Shown: positions 1-11,526 of the stretch, one piece after another
How the letters are laid out: each line of letters opens with the position of its first letter
How positions within the stretch are numbered: the stretch's first letter is position 1
Source: Burkholderiaceae bacterium
GTDB lineage: Bacteria; Pseudomonadota; Gammaproteobacteria; Burkholderiales; Burkholderiaceae_E
NCBI GenBank assembly: GCA_023954045.1
Contig: JAMLIR010000007.1
Location: forward strand, 1-64,000
Direction: 5' to 3'
DNA length: 64,000 nucleotides
The notes under the pieces: model-generated
What the model was told of the DNA's origin: nothing
The model's database searches: none
Seen by the model: only the letters and a program-made list of their open reading frames with translations
Program-made: the position numbers and the translations under genes

Positions 1-4
1 CGGC

Positions 5-37
5 GGCGCGTCGCCAGCCTCGGGCCGGCGACGCGCC
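5..37 (-). terminator. Probable rpsA terminator hairpin
   Basis: An 11-bp perfect inverted repeat (arms at 5-15 and 27-37, GGCGCGTCGCC and its complement) with an 11-nt loop lies directly after the rpsA stop codon. There is no clear U-run before the window ends, so intrinsic termination is inferred from the stem alone. Confidence 0.55.
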
Positions 38-42
38 CCGCC

Positions 43-1752
43 TCACTCCTTCGGCGTGTCGAGCTTGGCGCGCAGCAGCGCGCCGAGGTTCGTCGTGCCG
101 CTGGCCGCGCCGCTCTCGGCCTGCATCCGCTGCAGCGCCTCGGCCGTCTCGGCCGTGTCGCGCGCCTTCAGCGACAGGTTGATCGAGCGGTTCTTGCGAT
201 CGACGTTGACGATCATCGCCTCGACCTCTTCGCCTTCCTTCAGGTGGTTGCGCGCGTCTTCCACCCGGTCGCGCGAGATCTCGGAGGCACGCAGGTAGCC
301 CTCGACGTCGCCGCCCAGGTCGATGACCGCGCCCTTCGGGTCGACGCTCCTGACGACGCCCCTGACGATCGCGCCCTTCTCGTGGGTCGCCGCGTAGTTG
401 CCGAACGGATCGCCCTCGAGCTGCTTGATGCCCAGCGAGATGCGCTCGCGCTCGGTGTCGATCGCGAGCACCATCGCCTCGACCTCGTCGCCCTTCTTGA
501 AGTTGCGCACCGCCTCTTCGCCGGGGCTGTGCCACGACAGGTCGGACAGGTGCACCAGGCCGTCGATGCCACCGGGCAGGCCGATGAACACGCCGAAGTC
601 GGTGATCGACTTGATCGTGCCGCGGACCTTGTCGCCCTTGCGGTGGTTGTCGGCGAACTCTTCCCACGGGTTCGGACGGCACTGCTTCATGCCGAGCGAG
701 ATGCGGCGCCGGTCCTCGTCGATCTCGAGCACCATCACCTCGACCTCGTCGCCGAGCGCGACGATCTTGCCCGGATTGACGTTCTTGTTGGTCCAGTCCA
801 TCTCGGAGACGTGCACCAGGCCCTCGATGCCCGGCTCGATCTCGACGAACGCGCCGTAGTCGGTGATGTTCGTGATCTTGCCGAACATCCGCGTGCCCTG
901 CGGATAGCGCCGGCCGATGCCGACCCAAGGGTCGTCGCCGAGCTGCTTGACGCCGAGCGAGACGCGGTTCTTCTCCTGGTCGAACTTGAGCACCTTGGCG
1001 GTGACTTCCTGGCCCACCTGCAGCACCTCGGACGGATGGCGCACGCGGCGCCACGCCATGTCGGTGATGTGCAGCAGGCCGTCGATGCCGCCCAGGTCGA
1101 TGAACGCGCCGTAGTCGGTGATGTTCTTGACCACGCCGTGGACGATCGCGCCCTCGTGCAGCGTCTCGAGCAGCTTGGCGCGCTCCTCGCCCTGCGTGAG
1201 CTCGACCACCGCGCGGCGCGACAGCACCACGTTGTTGCGCTTGCGATCGAGCTTGATGACCTTGAACTCGAGGGTCTTGCCCTCGTAGGGGGTGGTGTCC
1301 TTGACCGGGCGGGTGTCGATCAGCGAGCCGGGCAGGAACGCGCGGATGCCGTTGGTCATGACGGTCAGGCCGCCCTTGACCTTGCCGGTGATCGTGCCGT
1401 CGACGTGCTCGCCGGATTCGAGCGCCTTCTCGAGGCTGATCCAGGCGGACAGGCGCTTGGCGCGATCACGCGACAGGCGGGTCTCGCCGTAGCCGTCTTC
1501 GAGCGCCTCGATCGCCACCGACACGAAGTCGCCGGCCTTCACGTCGAGTTCGCCGCGATCGTCGTGGAATTCCTCGATCGGGATGAAGCTCTCGGACTTC
1601 AGCCCGGCGTTGACGACGACGAAGTTGTGGTCGATGCGCACCACCTCGGCGGTGATGACTTCGCCCTGGCGCATTTCCTGGCGCGACAGGGACTCCTCGA
1701 ACAGCTGGGCAAAACTCTCGGTCGGGTTGGCAGTTGCGGTTGCAGTAGTCAA
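43..1752 (-). CDS. rpsA: 30S ribosomal protein S1
   Basis: Ribosomal protein S1 binds mRNA on the 30S subunit and helps start translation on structured or weak-Shine-Dalgarno messages. The 569-residue protein carries six S1/OB-fold repeats, at about residues 30-100, 115-180, 203-270, 288-358, 375-445 and 462-530. Repeats 3 to 5 have the typical ITDYGAF or ITDFGVF signature. Length matches the proteobacterial family. The start is TTG at 1752: no in-frame ATG or GTG lies just upstream, and the N-terminus ([20 protein letters not shown]) aligns with family starts. There is no convincing Shine-Dalgarno, which fits the E. coli gene. It is the last gene of the aroA-cmk-rpsA series, 205 nt beyond cmk. 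Confidence 0.97.
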   Translation of the reverse strand: MTTATATANPTESFAQLFEESLSRQEMRQGEVITAEVVRIDHNFVVVNAGLKSESFIPIEEFHDDRGELDVKAGDFVSVAIEALEDGYGETRLSRDRAKRLSAWISLEKALESGEHVDGTITGKVKGGLTVMTNGIRAFLPGSLIDTRPVKDTTPYEGKTLEFKVIKLDRKRNNVVLSRRAVVELTQGEERAKLLETLHEGAIVHGVVKNITDYGAFIDLGGIDGLLHITDMAWRRVRHPSEVLQVGQEVTAKVLKFDQEKNRVSLGVKQLGDDPWVGIGRRYPQGTRMFGKITNITDYGAFVEIEPGIEGLVHVSEMDWTNKNVNPGKIVALGDEVEVMVLEIDEDRRRISLGMKQCRPNPWEEFADNHRKGDKVRGTIKSITDFGVFIGLPGGIDGLVHLSDLSWHSPGEEAVRNFKKGDEVEAMVLAIDTERERISLGIKQLEGDPFGNYAATHEKGAIVRGVVRSVDPKGAVIDLGGDVEGYLRASEISRDRVEDARNHLKEGEEVEAMIVNVDRKNRSINLSLKARDTAETAEALQRMQAESGAASGTTNLGALLRAKLDTPKE

Positions 1753-1957
1753 AGTGGTTCCAGTGTCTTCAAAAGCACGCCGGACAGCCGGTTCCCGCGG
1801 CGCCCGGACTTCGGTCCGTAGCGCGCGCCGGGCGGCAACCCAGCGGAGTTGACGCTCATCCCGTCGCGAGCGACGGGTACCTTCCGCCCCGGGGGACGAC
1901 CCCCCACGATCCGTGGCGGTCCGGATCGCGCCGCCGCCGGCCCCGTGTCGGGCCCGG
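1753..1957 (-). promoter_or_regulatory. rpsA leader with stable hairpins
   Basis: The 205-nt gap between cmk and rpsA holds at least two strong hairpins: CGGAC-TTCG-GTCCG at 1805-1818 and CCCGTCG-CGAG-CGACGGG at 1860-1877. E. coli rpsA is autoregulated at translation by S1 binding a structured leader. By analogy this may be the control region, and it may also contain a separate rpsA promoter. The hairpins are read directly; the function is inferred. Confidence 0.4.
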
Positions 1958-2635
1958 TCAGGGGCGCGCCCGGTGGCGATAGGCCCCGAGCACCTGCGCG
2001 ACCGTCTGGTCGATGTCGAGGTGCGTGGAGTCGATCACCACCGCGCCTTCCGCGGGCTTCAGCGGCGCGACGCTGCGACGCGTGTCGCGCTCGTCGCGCT
2101 GCTGCAGATCCCGTAAAAGGTCGGCGAGATTAGCAGAAAAACCCTTTTCGATCAACTGCTTATACCGGCGCTTCGCGCGCGATTCGGCGCTCGCCGTCAG
2201 GAACACCTTCAGCGTCGCTTCGGGAAACACGACGGTGCCCATGTCGCGCCCGTCGGCGACCAGGCCCGGCGGGCGGCGGAAGCCGCGCTGCAGGCCGAGC
2301 AGCGCCGCCCGCAGGGCCGGCAGGGCGGCGATGCGCGACGCCGCGTTGCCCACCGCCTCGTCGCGGATGGCCCCGGTCACGTCCTGGCCGCCGAGCTCGA
2401 TGCGCTCGCCGGCGAAGCGCACCGGCAGCGCGGCGGCCAGCGCGGCGAGGCCTGCCTCGTCGTCGAGGTCGACCCCGCCGCGCAGCGCCGCCAGCGCGCA
2501 GAGCCGGTACAGCGCGCCGGAATCCAGGTAGCCCCAGCCCAGCGCCTGCGCGACGCGCTGGGCAACCGTGCCCTTGCCCGAAGCGGTGGGTCCGTCGATC
2601 GCGATCAGCGGCGCGCTCATCGGCCGTCCGCTCAT
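1958..2635 (-). CDS. cmk: Cytidylate kinase
   Basis: Phosphorylates CMP and dCMP with ATP to the diphosphates, recycling nucleotides from RNA turnover; cytoplasmic. The 225-residue protein has the P-loop GPTASGKGT near residue 15, the DSGALYR motif near 38 and [12 protein letters not shown] near 130, all typical of Cmk. The ATG at 2635 overlaps the aroA stop by four bases (ATGA), implying translational coupling. A second in-frame ATG six codons later is also possible. The aroA-cmk-rpsA order is widely conserved in beta- and gammaproteobacteria. Confidence 0.96.
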   Translation of the reverse strand: MSGRPMSAPLIAIDGPTASGKGTVAQRVAQALGWGYLDSGALYRLCALAALRGGVDLDDEAGLAALAAALPVRFAGERIELGGQDVTGAIRDEAVGNAASRIAALPALRAALLGLQRGFRRPPGLVADGRDMGTVVFPEATLKVFLTASAESRAKRRYKQLIEKGFSANLADLLRDLQQRDERDTRRSVAPLKPAEGAVVIDSTHLDIDQTVAQVLGAYRHRARP

Positions 2636-3957
2636 GCCTGCGCGGACGCTTCGATCCGCAGGCCGGCCGAGCGCGCCAGCGCCTCGAAGCCCGGGAACGA
2701 GGTCGCGACGTTGGCCGTGTCGCGCACCGTCAGCTCGCCGTCGGCGCGCAGCGCCGCCATCGCGAACGACATCGCGATCCGGTGGTCGCCGTGTGCCTCG
2801 ATGGTCCCGGGACGAAACGCGGCTGCGCGCGCGCCGCGGCCCTCGATCACCATGCCGTCGGGCGTCGGCCTCGCCTCGACGCCGAGCGCCTCCAGGCCCT
2901 GCGCCATCACGACGATCCGATCGGACTCCTTCACTCGCAGCTCGGCGGCACCGGTGACGACGGTGCGTCCTTCGGCGCAGGCGGCGGCGACGAACAGCGC
3001 CGGGAACTCGTCGATCGCCAGCGGCACCAGCTCGGGCGGCACGGCGACGCCGCGCAGCGCGGCGGCGCGCACCCGCAGGTCGGCGACCGGCTCGCCACCG
3101 ACCTCGCGCTCGTTGCGCACCTCGATGTCGGCCCCCATCAGCCGCAGGATGGCGATGACGCCGGTCCGGGTCGGGTTCATTCCGACGTGCTCGAGCAGCA
3201 GGTCCGAGCCGGGCGCGATCGACGCGCCGACCAGGAAGAAGGCCGCCGACGAGATGTCGGCCGGCACGTCGATCGCGGTCGCGCGCAGCGGCTGGCCGCC
3301 GCGCAGCGTCACGGCCTCGCCGTCGCGCTCGACGGCGACGCCGAAGCCGCCGAGCATGCGCTCGGTGTGGTCGCGCGTCGGCGCGGGTTCGATCACCGTG
3401 GTCTCGCCCTGCGCGTAGAGCCCGGCGAGCAGCAGCGCCGACTTGACCTGCGCGCTGGCCATCGGCATCCGGTAGCGGATGCCGTGCAGGCGTTCCACTG
3501 GCAGGATCCGCACCGGCGGGCAGCCATCGCGCGTCTCGATCCGCGCGCCCATCTGCGCCAGCGGCTCGGCGACGCGGCGCATCGGCCGCTTCGACAGGCT
3601 CGCGTCGCCGACCAGCGTCGACTCGAAGCGCTGCCCGGCGAGCAGCCCCATCAGCAGGCGCATCGCGGTGCCCGCGTTGCCGCAGTCGAGAGCCGCCGAG
3701 GCCGCGCGCAGCCCGTTCAGGCCCACGCCGTGCACCGTCACGCGCCCTGCCTGCGGCCCCTCGATGCGCACGCCGAGCGCGCGGAAGATCTGCATCGTCG
3801 AGATCGCGTCGGCCCCCTCGAGGAAGCCCGTGACTTCGGTCACGCCGTCGGCGATCGCGCCGAGCATCACCGAACGGTGCGAGATCGACTTGTCGCCCGG
3901 CACGCGGACGGTTCCGGACAAGGCGCCGCCTGGCGCGACGCGAAAACTGCGGGACAT
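2632..3957 (-). CDS. aroA: 3-phosphoshikimate 1-carboxyvinyltransferase (EPSP synthase)
   Basis: Sixth step of the shikimate pathway: transfers enolpyruvyl from PEP to shikimate-3-phosphate. The 441-residue protein shows the N-terminal [14 protein letters not shown] motif (residues about 22-35), [16 protein letters not shown] near 93, LSKRPMRR near 122 and the C-terminal DHRIAMSFA motif, which make up the two-domain active site. GNAGTAMR keeps the glycine typical of class I, glyphosate-sensitive enzymes. The start at 3957 is separated from tyrA by a small opposite-strand gene, so aroA probably has its own promoter in 3958-4021. The next gene, cmk, overlaps it by 4 nt. Confidence 0.97.
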   Translation of the reverse strand: MSRSFRVAPGGALSGTVRVPGDKSISHRSVMLGAIADGVTEVTGFLEGADAISTMQIFRALGVRIEGPQAGRVTVHGVGLNGLRAASAALDCGNAGTAMRLLMGLLAGQRFESTLVGDASLSKRPMRRVAEPLAQMGARIETRDGCPPVRILPVERLHGIRYRMPMASAQVKSALLLAGLYAQGETTVIEPAPTRDHTERMLGGFGVAVERDGEAVTLRGGQPLRATAIDVPADISSAAFFLVGASIAPGSDLLLEHVGMNPTRTGVIAILRLMGADIEVRNEREVGGEPVADLRVRAAALRGVAVPPELVPLAIDEFPALFVAAACAEGRTVVTGAAELRVKESDRIVVMAQGLEALGVEARPTPDGMVIEGRGARAAAFRPGTIEAHGDHRIAMSFAMAALRADGELTVRDTANVATSFPGFEALARSAGLRIEASAQA

Positions 3958-4021
3958 GGAATTTTTCCTGTGGCGCGCCCGGCCCGGAGGCTAGAGTGCG
4001 CCCATTGAGAGCGAGGCAGCC

Positions 4022-4417
4022 ATGATTCTACCGAGCAGCGACACCCGCGCCGGAGAGCCGCAGTCCTTCTCGACGGACGCCCTCCCCCTGCCCGCCCCTG
4101 AGGTCGTCGACGGTCACCTGGCGCGCGAGCAGCTCGACGCCCGTGCCCAGCGGCTCTTCGCCTCGTTGCCCTGGGCGTACCGGCTCCCCGTCACCCGCCA
4201 GCGCTTCCCGCACGTGCTCAACCGGCTCGCCGCCGAATGGGAGGTGCCGATGCGCTTCCTGGGGCTGATGGACGAGCTGCTGATCGACCATCGCGGCAAC
4301 CGCGAGGGATTCCCGTTCGACTCGGTGCTCGAGCTGACGAACCTGCGCGAGTACTACCTGAACGAAGTGCACGTGGGCCTGCGCAGGCGCCTGGACGCGC
4401 GCCGCAGCGCCTGGTGA
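4022..4417 (+). CDS. Hypothetical protein, 131 aa
   Basis: I do not recognise a named family. The 131-residue protein is soluble-looking, with a Pro-rich N-terminus to about residue 30 and a charged, helical remainder. It has no signal peptide, membrane segment or cysteine cluster. The middle section reads like a real protein ([31 protein letters not shown]) and is not low complexity. The ATG at 4022 follows GAGCGAGGCAGCC, a weak ribosome site. It is divergent from aroA and convergent with tyrA, interrupting the aromatic supraoperon. A role in that pathway is only a guess. Confidence 0.7.
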   Translation: MILPSSDTRAGEPQSFSTDALPLPAPEVVDGHLAREQLDARAQRLFASLPWAYRLPVTRQRFPHVLNRLAAEWEVPMRFLGLMDELLIDHRGNREGFPFDSVLELTNLREYYLNEVHVGLRRRLDARRSAW

Positions 4418-4469
4418 GGCAGGGCCTGTCGGGGTACGACCGTCCCCGGGATCGCAGCCCGAAGACGCC

Positions 4470-5339
4470 CTAACCCAGGCGGCCTCGCCAGCGACTTCCC
4501 GCCGAGAAGATCGCCACCAGCGAATCGCGGTCGCCCGCCTCGAGCGCGGCGACGATCGCTTCGTTGATCGCGCGAAAGCGCGCCGCCGACGCGAGGCAGG
4601 CCTCGCGATTGTCCAGCAGGATATCGGCCCACATCCCCGGCGCCGACGCCCCGACGCGCGTGGTGTCGCGCAACCCGGCGCCCGAGAATTCGAGCGCGCG
4701 GTCGGCGAGATCGCCGCCCGCGATGGCCGCCGACAGGCCGAACGCGACCGCGTGCGGCCAGTGCGAGGCTTCCGCGAACACCCGGTCGTGAAGCGCGGGG
4801 TCCAGCGTCGAGACCTGCGCGCCGGTCGGCTCGAGCAGGCGCCTGATCGCTTCGCAATGCTGCTGCGGCGTGGTGTCGAGCGGGCACAGCAGCCAGCGCC
4901 GGTCGCGGAACAGGTCGGGATCGGCGGCCTGCGGCCCGCTGCGCTCGGACCCGGCGATGGGGTGCCCCGGCACGAAGCGCAGGAAGGCGTCGCCGAGCGC
5001 GCGGCGCGCGGCGTCGATCACGCTGCGCTTGGTGCTGCCGCAGTCGGTGACGATCGCCTGCGGGTCGAGCGCCTCGCGGATCTGCGCGAACAGCGCCGGC
5101 ATCGCGGTGACCGGGGCGGCGACGACGACGAACGAGGCTCCAGCGACCGCTTCGGCGACGCTGTCGCAGGCGAGGTCGACGTGGCCGAGCGCGCGCGCGA
5201 CACGCGCGTCGTCGTTCGGCGAATACCCGGCGATCTGCGCGACCGTGCCCGAGCGCTTGAGCGAGGCGGCGAGCGAGCCGCCGATCAGGCCTACGCCGAG
5301 GATCGCGAGCCTCTGGACCGCCGGCGGCACCGGACTCAC
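4470..5339 (-). CDS. tyrA: Prephenate dehydrogenase
   Basis: Oxidative decarboxylation of prephenate (or arogenate) with NAD(P)+ in tyrosine synthesis. The 289-residue protein has an N-terminal Rossmann motif, LGVGLIGGSLAASLKR (residues about 14-29), and the conserved FVPGHPIAGSERSGP segment near residue 125, followed by the helical dimerisation domain. No chorismate mutase or ACT domain is fused. The start is GTG at 5339, one base after the hisC stop (TGA-G-GTG), so the two genes are translationally coupled. Cofactor and substrate preference (NAD or NADP, prephenate or arogenate) cannot be told from sequence alone. Confidence 0.95.
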   Translation of the reverse strand: MSPVPPAVQRLAILGVGLIGGSLAASLKRSGTVAQIAGYSPNDDARVARALGHVDLACDSVAEAVAGASFVVVAAPVTAMPALFAQIREALDPQAIVTDCGSTKRSVIDAARRALGDAFLRFVPGHPIAGSERSGPQAADPDLFRDRRWLLCPLDTTPQQHCEAIRRLLEPTGAQVSTLDPALHDRVFAEASHWPHAVAFGLSAAIAGGDLADRALEFSGAGLRDTTRVGASAPGMWADILLDNREACLASAARFRAINEAIVAALEAGDRDSLVAIFSAGSRWRGRLG

Positions 5340-5340
5340 C

Positions 5341-6435
5341 TCACCGGCCCATCACCCGCGCGAACGCCGCGAGGAAGGCCTCGTTCTCCTCGGGCAGCCC
5401 GACCGTGATCCGCAGCCATTCGGGCAGCCCGTAGTTCGCCACCGGCCGCACGATGATCCCCGCGTGCAGCAGCCCCTCGTACACGGCGGCAGCGTCGCCG
5501 ACGCGCACCAGCACGAAGTTGCCGTACGACGGCACGTACTCGAGCCCCATGCGCGCGAACGCGGACTGCAGCCGCGCCAGCCCGTCGCGGTTGAGCTCGT
5601 AGCTGCGCTGCAGGAAGTCCGCGTCGTCGAGCGCCGCGATCGCCGCCGCCTGCGCGACCGAGCTGACGTTGAACGGCTGGCGCACGCGGTTCATCAGGTC
5701 GGTGAGCTCGGCCTGCGCCAGGCCGAATCCGACCCGCAGCCCGGCCAGCCCGTAGGCCTTCGAGAACGTCCGCGAGATCACCAGGTTCGGGTAGTCGCGC
5801 AGCCACTGCGCCGAGTCGAAGCGCAGCGCGGGGTCCAGGTATTCGTTGTACGCCTCGTCGAGCACGACGACGACGTCGCGCGGCACCGCCGCCAGGAACG
5901 CCGCGACCTCGCCGGCCGGCAGGAAGGTGCCGGTCGGGTTGTTCGGATTCGCGATGAAGACCAGCCGCGTGTCGGCGGCGATCGCCGCGCGCATCGCGTC
6001 GAGGTCGTGCCCGAGCTTGCGCGCCGGCACGACGATCGCGCGCGCGCCGGTCTCCTGCGTGGCCAGCGCGTAGACCGCGAACGAGTACTGCGAATAGACC
6101 GCCGAGCAGCCCGGCTGCAGCAGCGCGTGCGCCGCCAGTTCGAGGACGTCGTTCGAGCCGTTGCCGAGCGTGATCCACTCCTGCGGGACGCCGTAGCGCT
6201 TCGAGAGCGCCGCCTTGAGCTCGAAACCGTTGGAATCGGGATAGCGGCCGAGATCGGACACCGCGCCCGCCATCGCGTCGCGCGCCGACTGCGGGATGCC
6301 CAGCGGGTTCTCGTTCGACGCCAGCTTCACGATCCGCTCGGGCTGCAGGCCGTACTCGCGCGCGAGCTCCGAGATCGGCTTGCCGGCCAGGTAGGGAGCG
6401 ATCTTCCTGACGTACTCGGGTGCGTGGATGCTCAT
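5341..6435 (-). CDS. hisC: Histidinol-phosphate aminotransferase
   Basis: PLP-dependent class II aminotransferase. HisC acts in histidine synthesis, and paralogues in the aromatic supraoperon often transaminate prephenate or phenylpyruvate as well. Visible motifs are LASNENPLG near residue 38, NPNNPTG near 160 and the PLP lysine in SRTFSKAYGLAG. The ATG at 6435 (MSIHAPEYV) is preferred because family members begin there; an upstream in-frame ATG at 6489 would add 18 atypical Arg-rich residues. This gives 364 residues, normal for HisC. It lies 93 nt downstream of pheA and abuts tyrA. Confidence 0.93.
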   Translation of the reverse strand: MSIHAPEYVRKIAPYLAGKPISELAREYGLQPERIVKLASNENPLGIPQSARDAMAGAVSDLGRYPDSNGFELKAALSKRYGVPQEWITLGNGSNDVLELAAHALLQPGCSAVYSQYSFAVYALATQETGARAIVVPARKLGHDLDAMRAAIAADTRLVFIANPNNPTGTFLPAGEVAAFLAAVPRDVVVVLDEAYNEYLDPALRFDSAQWLRDYPNLVISRTFSKAYGLAGLRVGFGLAQAELTDLMNRVRQPFNVSSVAQAAAIAALDDADFLQRSYELNRDGLARLQSAFARMGLEYVPSYGNFVLVRVGDAAAVYEGLLHAGIIVRPVANYGLPEWLRITVGLPEENEAFLAAFARVMGR

Positions 6436-6528
6436 GGGCTTGGCTGCCGGACAGAGGGTCCGCCGGCGGGCCCGGCGGCTGGCGTGCAAGGATAACCGAG
6501 TCGCGGCGCGCGGGTCGCCTGCGCGACA

Positions 6529-7632
6529 CTAGGCCGCACGCGGATACGAGCCGACCACCTTGCAGAACGCCGCCTGCGACTTCAGTTCGGCCAGCGCCGC
6601 CGCCACCGGCGGGTCGTCGCGATGGCCGATCACGTCGATGTAGAAGTAGTACTCCCACAGCCCCTGGCGGGCCGGGCGCGACTCGAAGCGCTTCATCGAC
6701 ACGCCGTGCCGCGCGAACGGCTCGATCAGCGCGTGGACCGCGCCGGCGCGGTCGGGAACCGACAGGATCAGCGAGGTCTGGTCGGCGCCGGAGGGTGCGC
6801 ACGCGTGGCGGCCGATCACGGCGAAGCGGGTCCGGTTGTTCGGGTCGTCCTGGATGCTGCGCGCGACCAGTTGCAGGCCATAGCGCTGCGCGGCGTGCTC
6901 GCCGGCGATCGCTGCGGTCGCCGGGTCGTCCGACGCCAGCCTCGCCGCCTCGGCGTTGCTCGCCACCGGCACGCGCTCGACGCCCGCCGCGTTGCGATCC
7001 AGCCAGCCCGCGCACTGCGCGAGCGACTGCGGGTGCGACGCGATGCGCCGCACGCCGTCGAGGCTGCCGCTGCGCGTCATCAGGTTCTGGCGCACCGGCA
7101 CGGACACCTCGCCGCTGATCGCCAGCGGCGACTGCAGGAGCAGGTCGAGCGTGCGGTTGACCGCGCCCTCGGAGGAGTTCTCGACCGGCACGATGCCGAA
7201 ATCGGTCGCTCCGGCCTCGGTGGCGCGGAACACCTCGTCGATCGTCGGGCACGGAACCGCGTCGACCGAGCTGCCGAAATGGCGCAGCAGCGCCTGCTCG
7301 GAGAACGTGCCGGCGGGCCCGAGATAGGCCACCCGCAGCCGTCGCTCGAGCTCACGGCACGCCGAGACGACTTCGCGCCAGATCGCCTCGATCGCGTCGC
7401 CCGACAGCGGTCCGGGGTTGACCTCGCGCAGCCGCGCCATGATCTGCGCCTCGCGCTCGGGGCGATAGACCGGCGCGTCCGCGCGATGCTTGAGCTCGCC
7501 GACCTGCTGGGCCAGCCTGGCGCGCCGGTTCAGCAGCTCGACGATCTCGCGGTCGACCGCATCGATCGCCGCGCGCAGCGCCTGGAGCTCGCCGCCGGGA
7601 ACGTCGGGCTGCGGGTTCGATGGTTCGGCCAT
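6529..7632 (-). CDS. pheA: Bifunctional chorismate mutase / prephenate dehydratase
   Basis: Converts chorismate to prephenate and then phenylpyruvate for phenylalanine synthesis. The N-terminal chorismate mutase domain (about residues 12-95) is AroQ type, LRAAIDAVDREIVELLNRR. It is followed by a prephenate dehydratase domain starting at VAYLGPAGTFSEQA and by a C-terminal ACT domain with the ESRP phenylalanine-binding motif (FESRPARQGLWEYYFYID), so feedback inhibition is likely. The ATG at 7632 (MAEPSNPQ) is chosen over 7680, which would add a family-atypical extension. Length is 367 residues. serC normally precedes pheA here but is missing. Confidence 0.96.
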   Translation of the reverse strand: MAEPSNPQPDVPGGELQALRAAIDAVDREIVELLNRRARLAQQVGELKHRADAPVYRPEREAQIMARLREVNPGPLSGDAIEAIWREVVSACRELERRLRVAYLGPAGTFSEQALLRHFGSSVDAVPCPTIDEVFRATEAGATDFGIVPVENSSEGAVNRTLDLLLQSPLAISGEVSVPVRQNLMTRSGSLDGVRRIASHPQSLAQCAGWLDRNAAGVERVPVASNAEAARLASDDPATAAIAGEHAAQRYGLQLVARSIQDDPNNRTRFAVIGRHACAPSGADQTSLILSVPDRAGAVHALIEPFARHGVSMKRFESRPARQGLWEYYFYIDVIGHRDDPPVAAALAELKSQAAFCKVVGSYPRAA

Positions 7633-7705
7633 GGCGGCTCGGGCAATCCTTGGGGGAATCGATGGCGTGGATCGTATCAAACGCGGGCGCGCGGTTCGCT
7701 TCGCC

Positions 7706-8668
7706 TCAGCGGCCGGGCAGCCAAAGCAGCAGCCACGGCAGCGCCAGCCCCGCCGCCAGCGTCGAGAGCGTGACCGCGGCGCTCACCTCGCCGACCTGCG
7801 CCTCGTAGCGCTGCGCGAACAGGTAGACGTTGGCGCCGACCGGCAGCGCCGCGGTCACGGTGGCGACCGCGAGCGGCAGCGGCCCGACCCGCAGCACGAA
7901 CGCGCCGACGAGCCAGACCAGCAACGGGTGCGCAAGGCTCTTGAGCAGCGTCAGCACGACCGCCGTCGCGATGCCCTGCCGCAGGTCGAACTGCGCCAGC
8001 GACGCGCCCAGCAGCACCAGGCACAGCGGCGCGGCGGCGGCTCCGAGCATCTGCAACGTCGTGTCCACCGGCGCCGGCAGCGCCGCGCCGGCCGCCGACC
8101 AGGCCAGACCGGCGAGGATCGGCAACACGACCGGGTGCAGCAGCGACGCGCGCACGACCTGCCCGAGGCTGGTCGCGATCGAGCGCCAGGAGCTGCGCCC
8201 CGCCGCCGCGCGCCCGCGCGCGACGGCCCCGGCCTCGATGACCAGGGTGCTCAGCGTGAGGAAGGTCAGCGCGTGCACTGCGACGATCGTCAGCAGCAGC
8301 GCCAGGCCGGTCTCGCCGTAGGCGAGCCGCACCACCGGAATCCCCAGCATCACCGTGTTGGCGAACACCGCAGTCAAGGCCTGCACGGCCGCCGCGCTCG
8401 CGGCTGCGCCGCGGCGCAACTGCACCGCGAGCACGGCGCCGTACAGCGGCAGCCCGGCCCCGTAGTACGCGAGCGCCGCGCCGGGCGAGAGCCGGTCGAA
8501 CTCGACGCGCGCGATCGCGCCGAACAGCAGCGCCGGAAGGAAGATCAGGAACGCCGCGTCCGAGAGCGCCTTGACCGCGGCTTCGCCGAGAAGCCCGGTG
8601 CGCGCCGCCGCCACGCCGATCAGGATCAGCAGGAAGACCGGCAGCAGGATCCCGGCCAGAGGGGTCAC
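7706..8668 (-). CDS. AEC family transporter (auxin efflux carrier type)
   Basis: A 320-residue integral membrane protein with about ten hydrophobic segments, starting LAGILLPVFLLILIGVAAAR and ending LSTLAAGLALPWLLLWLPGR. Pattern and length match the bacterial AEC/malonate-transporter family, whose members move dicarboxylates or other organic anions; the substrate here is unknown. It sits on the same strand between gyrA (34-nt gap) and pheA (73-nt gap), where relatives usually carry serC. A replacement or insertion in the operon is therefore inferred. Nothing in its sequence ties it to aromatic amino acids. Confidence 0.85.
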   Translation of the reverse strand: MTPLAGILLPVFLLILIGVAAARTGLLGEAAVKALSDAAFLIFLPALLFGAIARVEFDRLSPGAALAYYGAGLPLYGAVLAVQLRRGAAASAAAVQALTAVFANTVMLGIPVVRLAYGETGLALLLTIVAVHALTFLTLSTLVIEAGAVARGRAAAGRSSWRSIATSLGQVVRASLLHPVVLPILAGLAWSAAGAALPAPVDTTLQMLGAAAAPLCLVLLGASLAQFDLRQGIATAVVLTLLKSLAHPLLVWLVGAFVLRVGPLPLAVATVTAALPVGANVYLFAQRYEAQVGEVSAAVTLSTLAAGLALPWLLLWLPGR

Positions 8669-8701
8669 GCGCCCTCGTTCCGGAGGGCGATGCCCGCCGG
8701 G

Positions 8702-11335
<2,634 letters not shown>

Positions 11336-11526
11336 GCGGGGGAATCTCTGGTATGCGCGACGTCTGGTGTGCGCGGCGGCGAAAGCGCAGCTAAACCTTT
11401 GAATTTTATCATGCGGGACGACCCCTTCCGGGCCCGCCGGCGACGCTGCGCGGCGCCTGTGCTCTAATCGCGCCGGAACGCGCGGGCGGCTCCCGCCCGC
11501 GGCCGCTACACGCCCCGGACCCGCCC

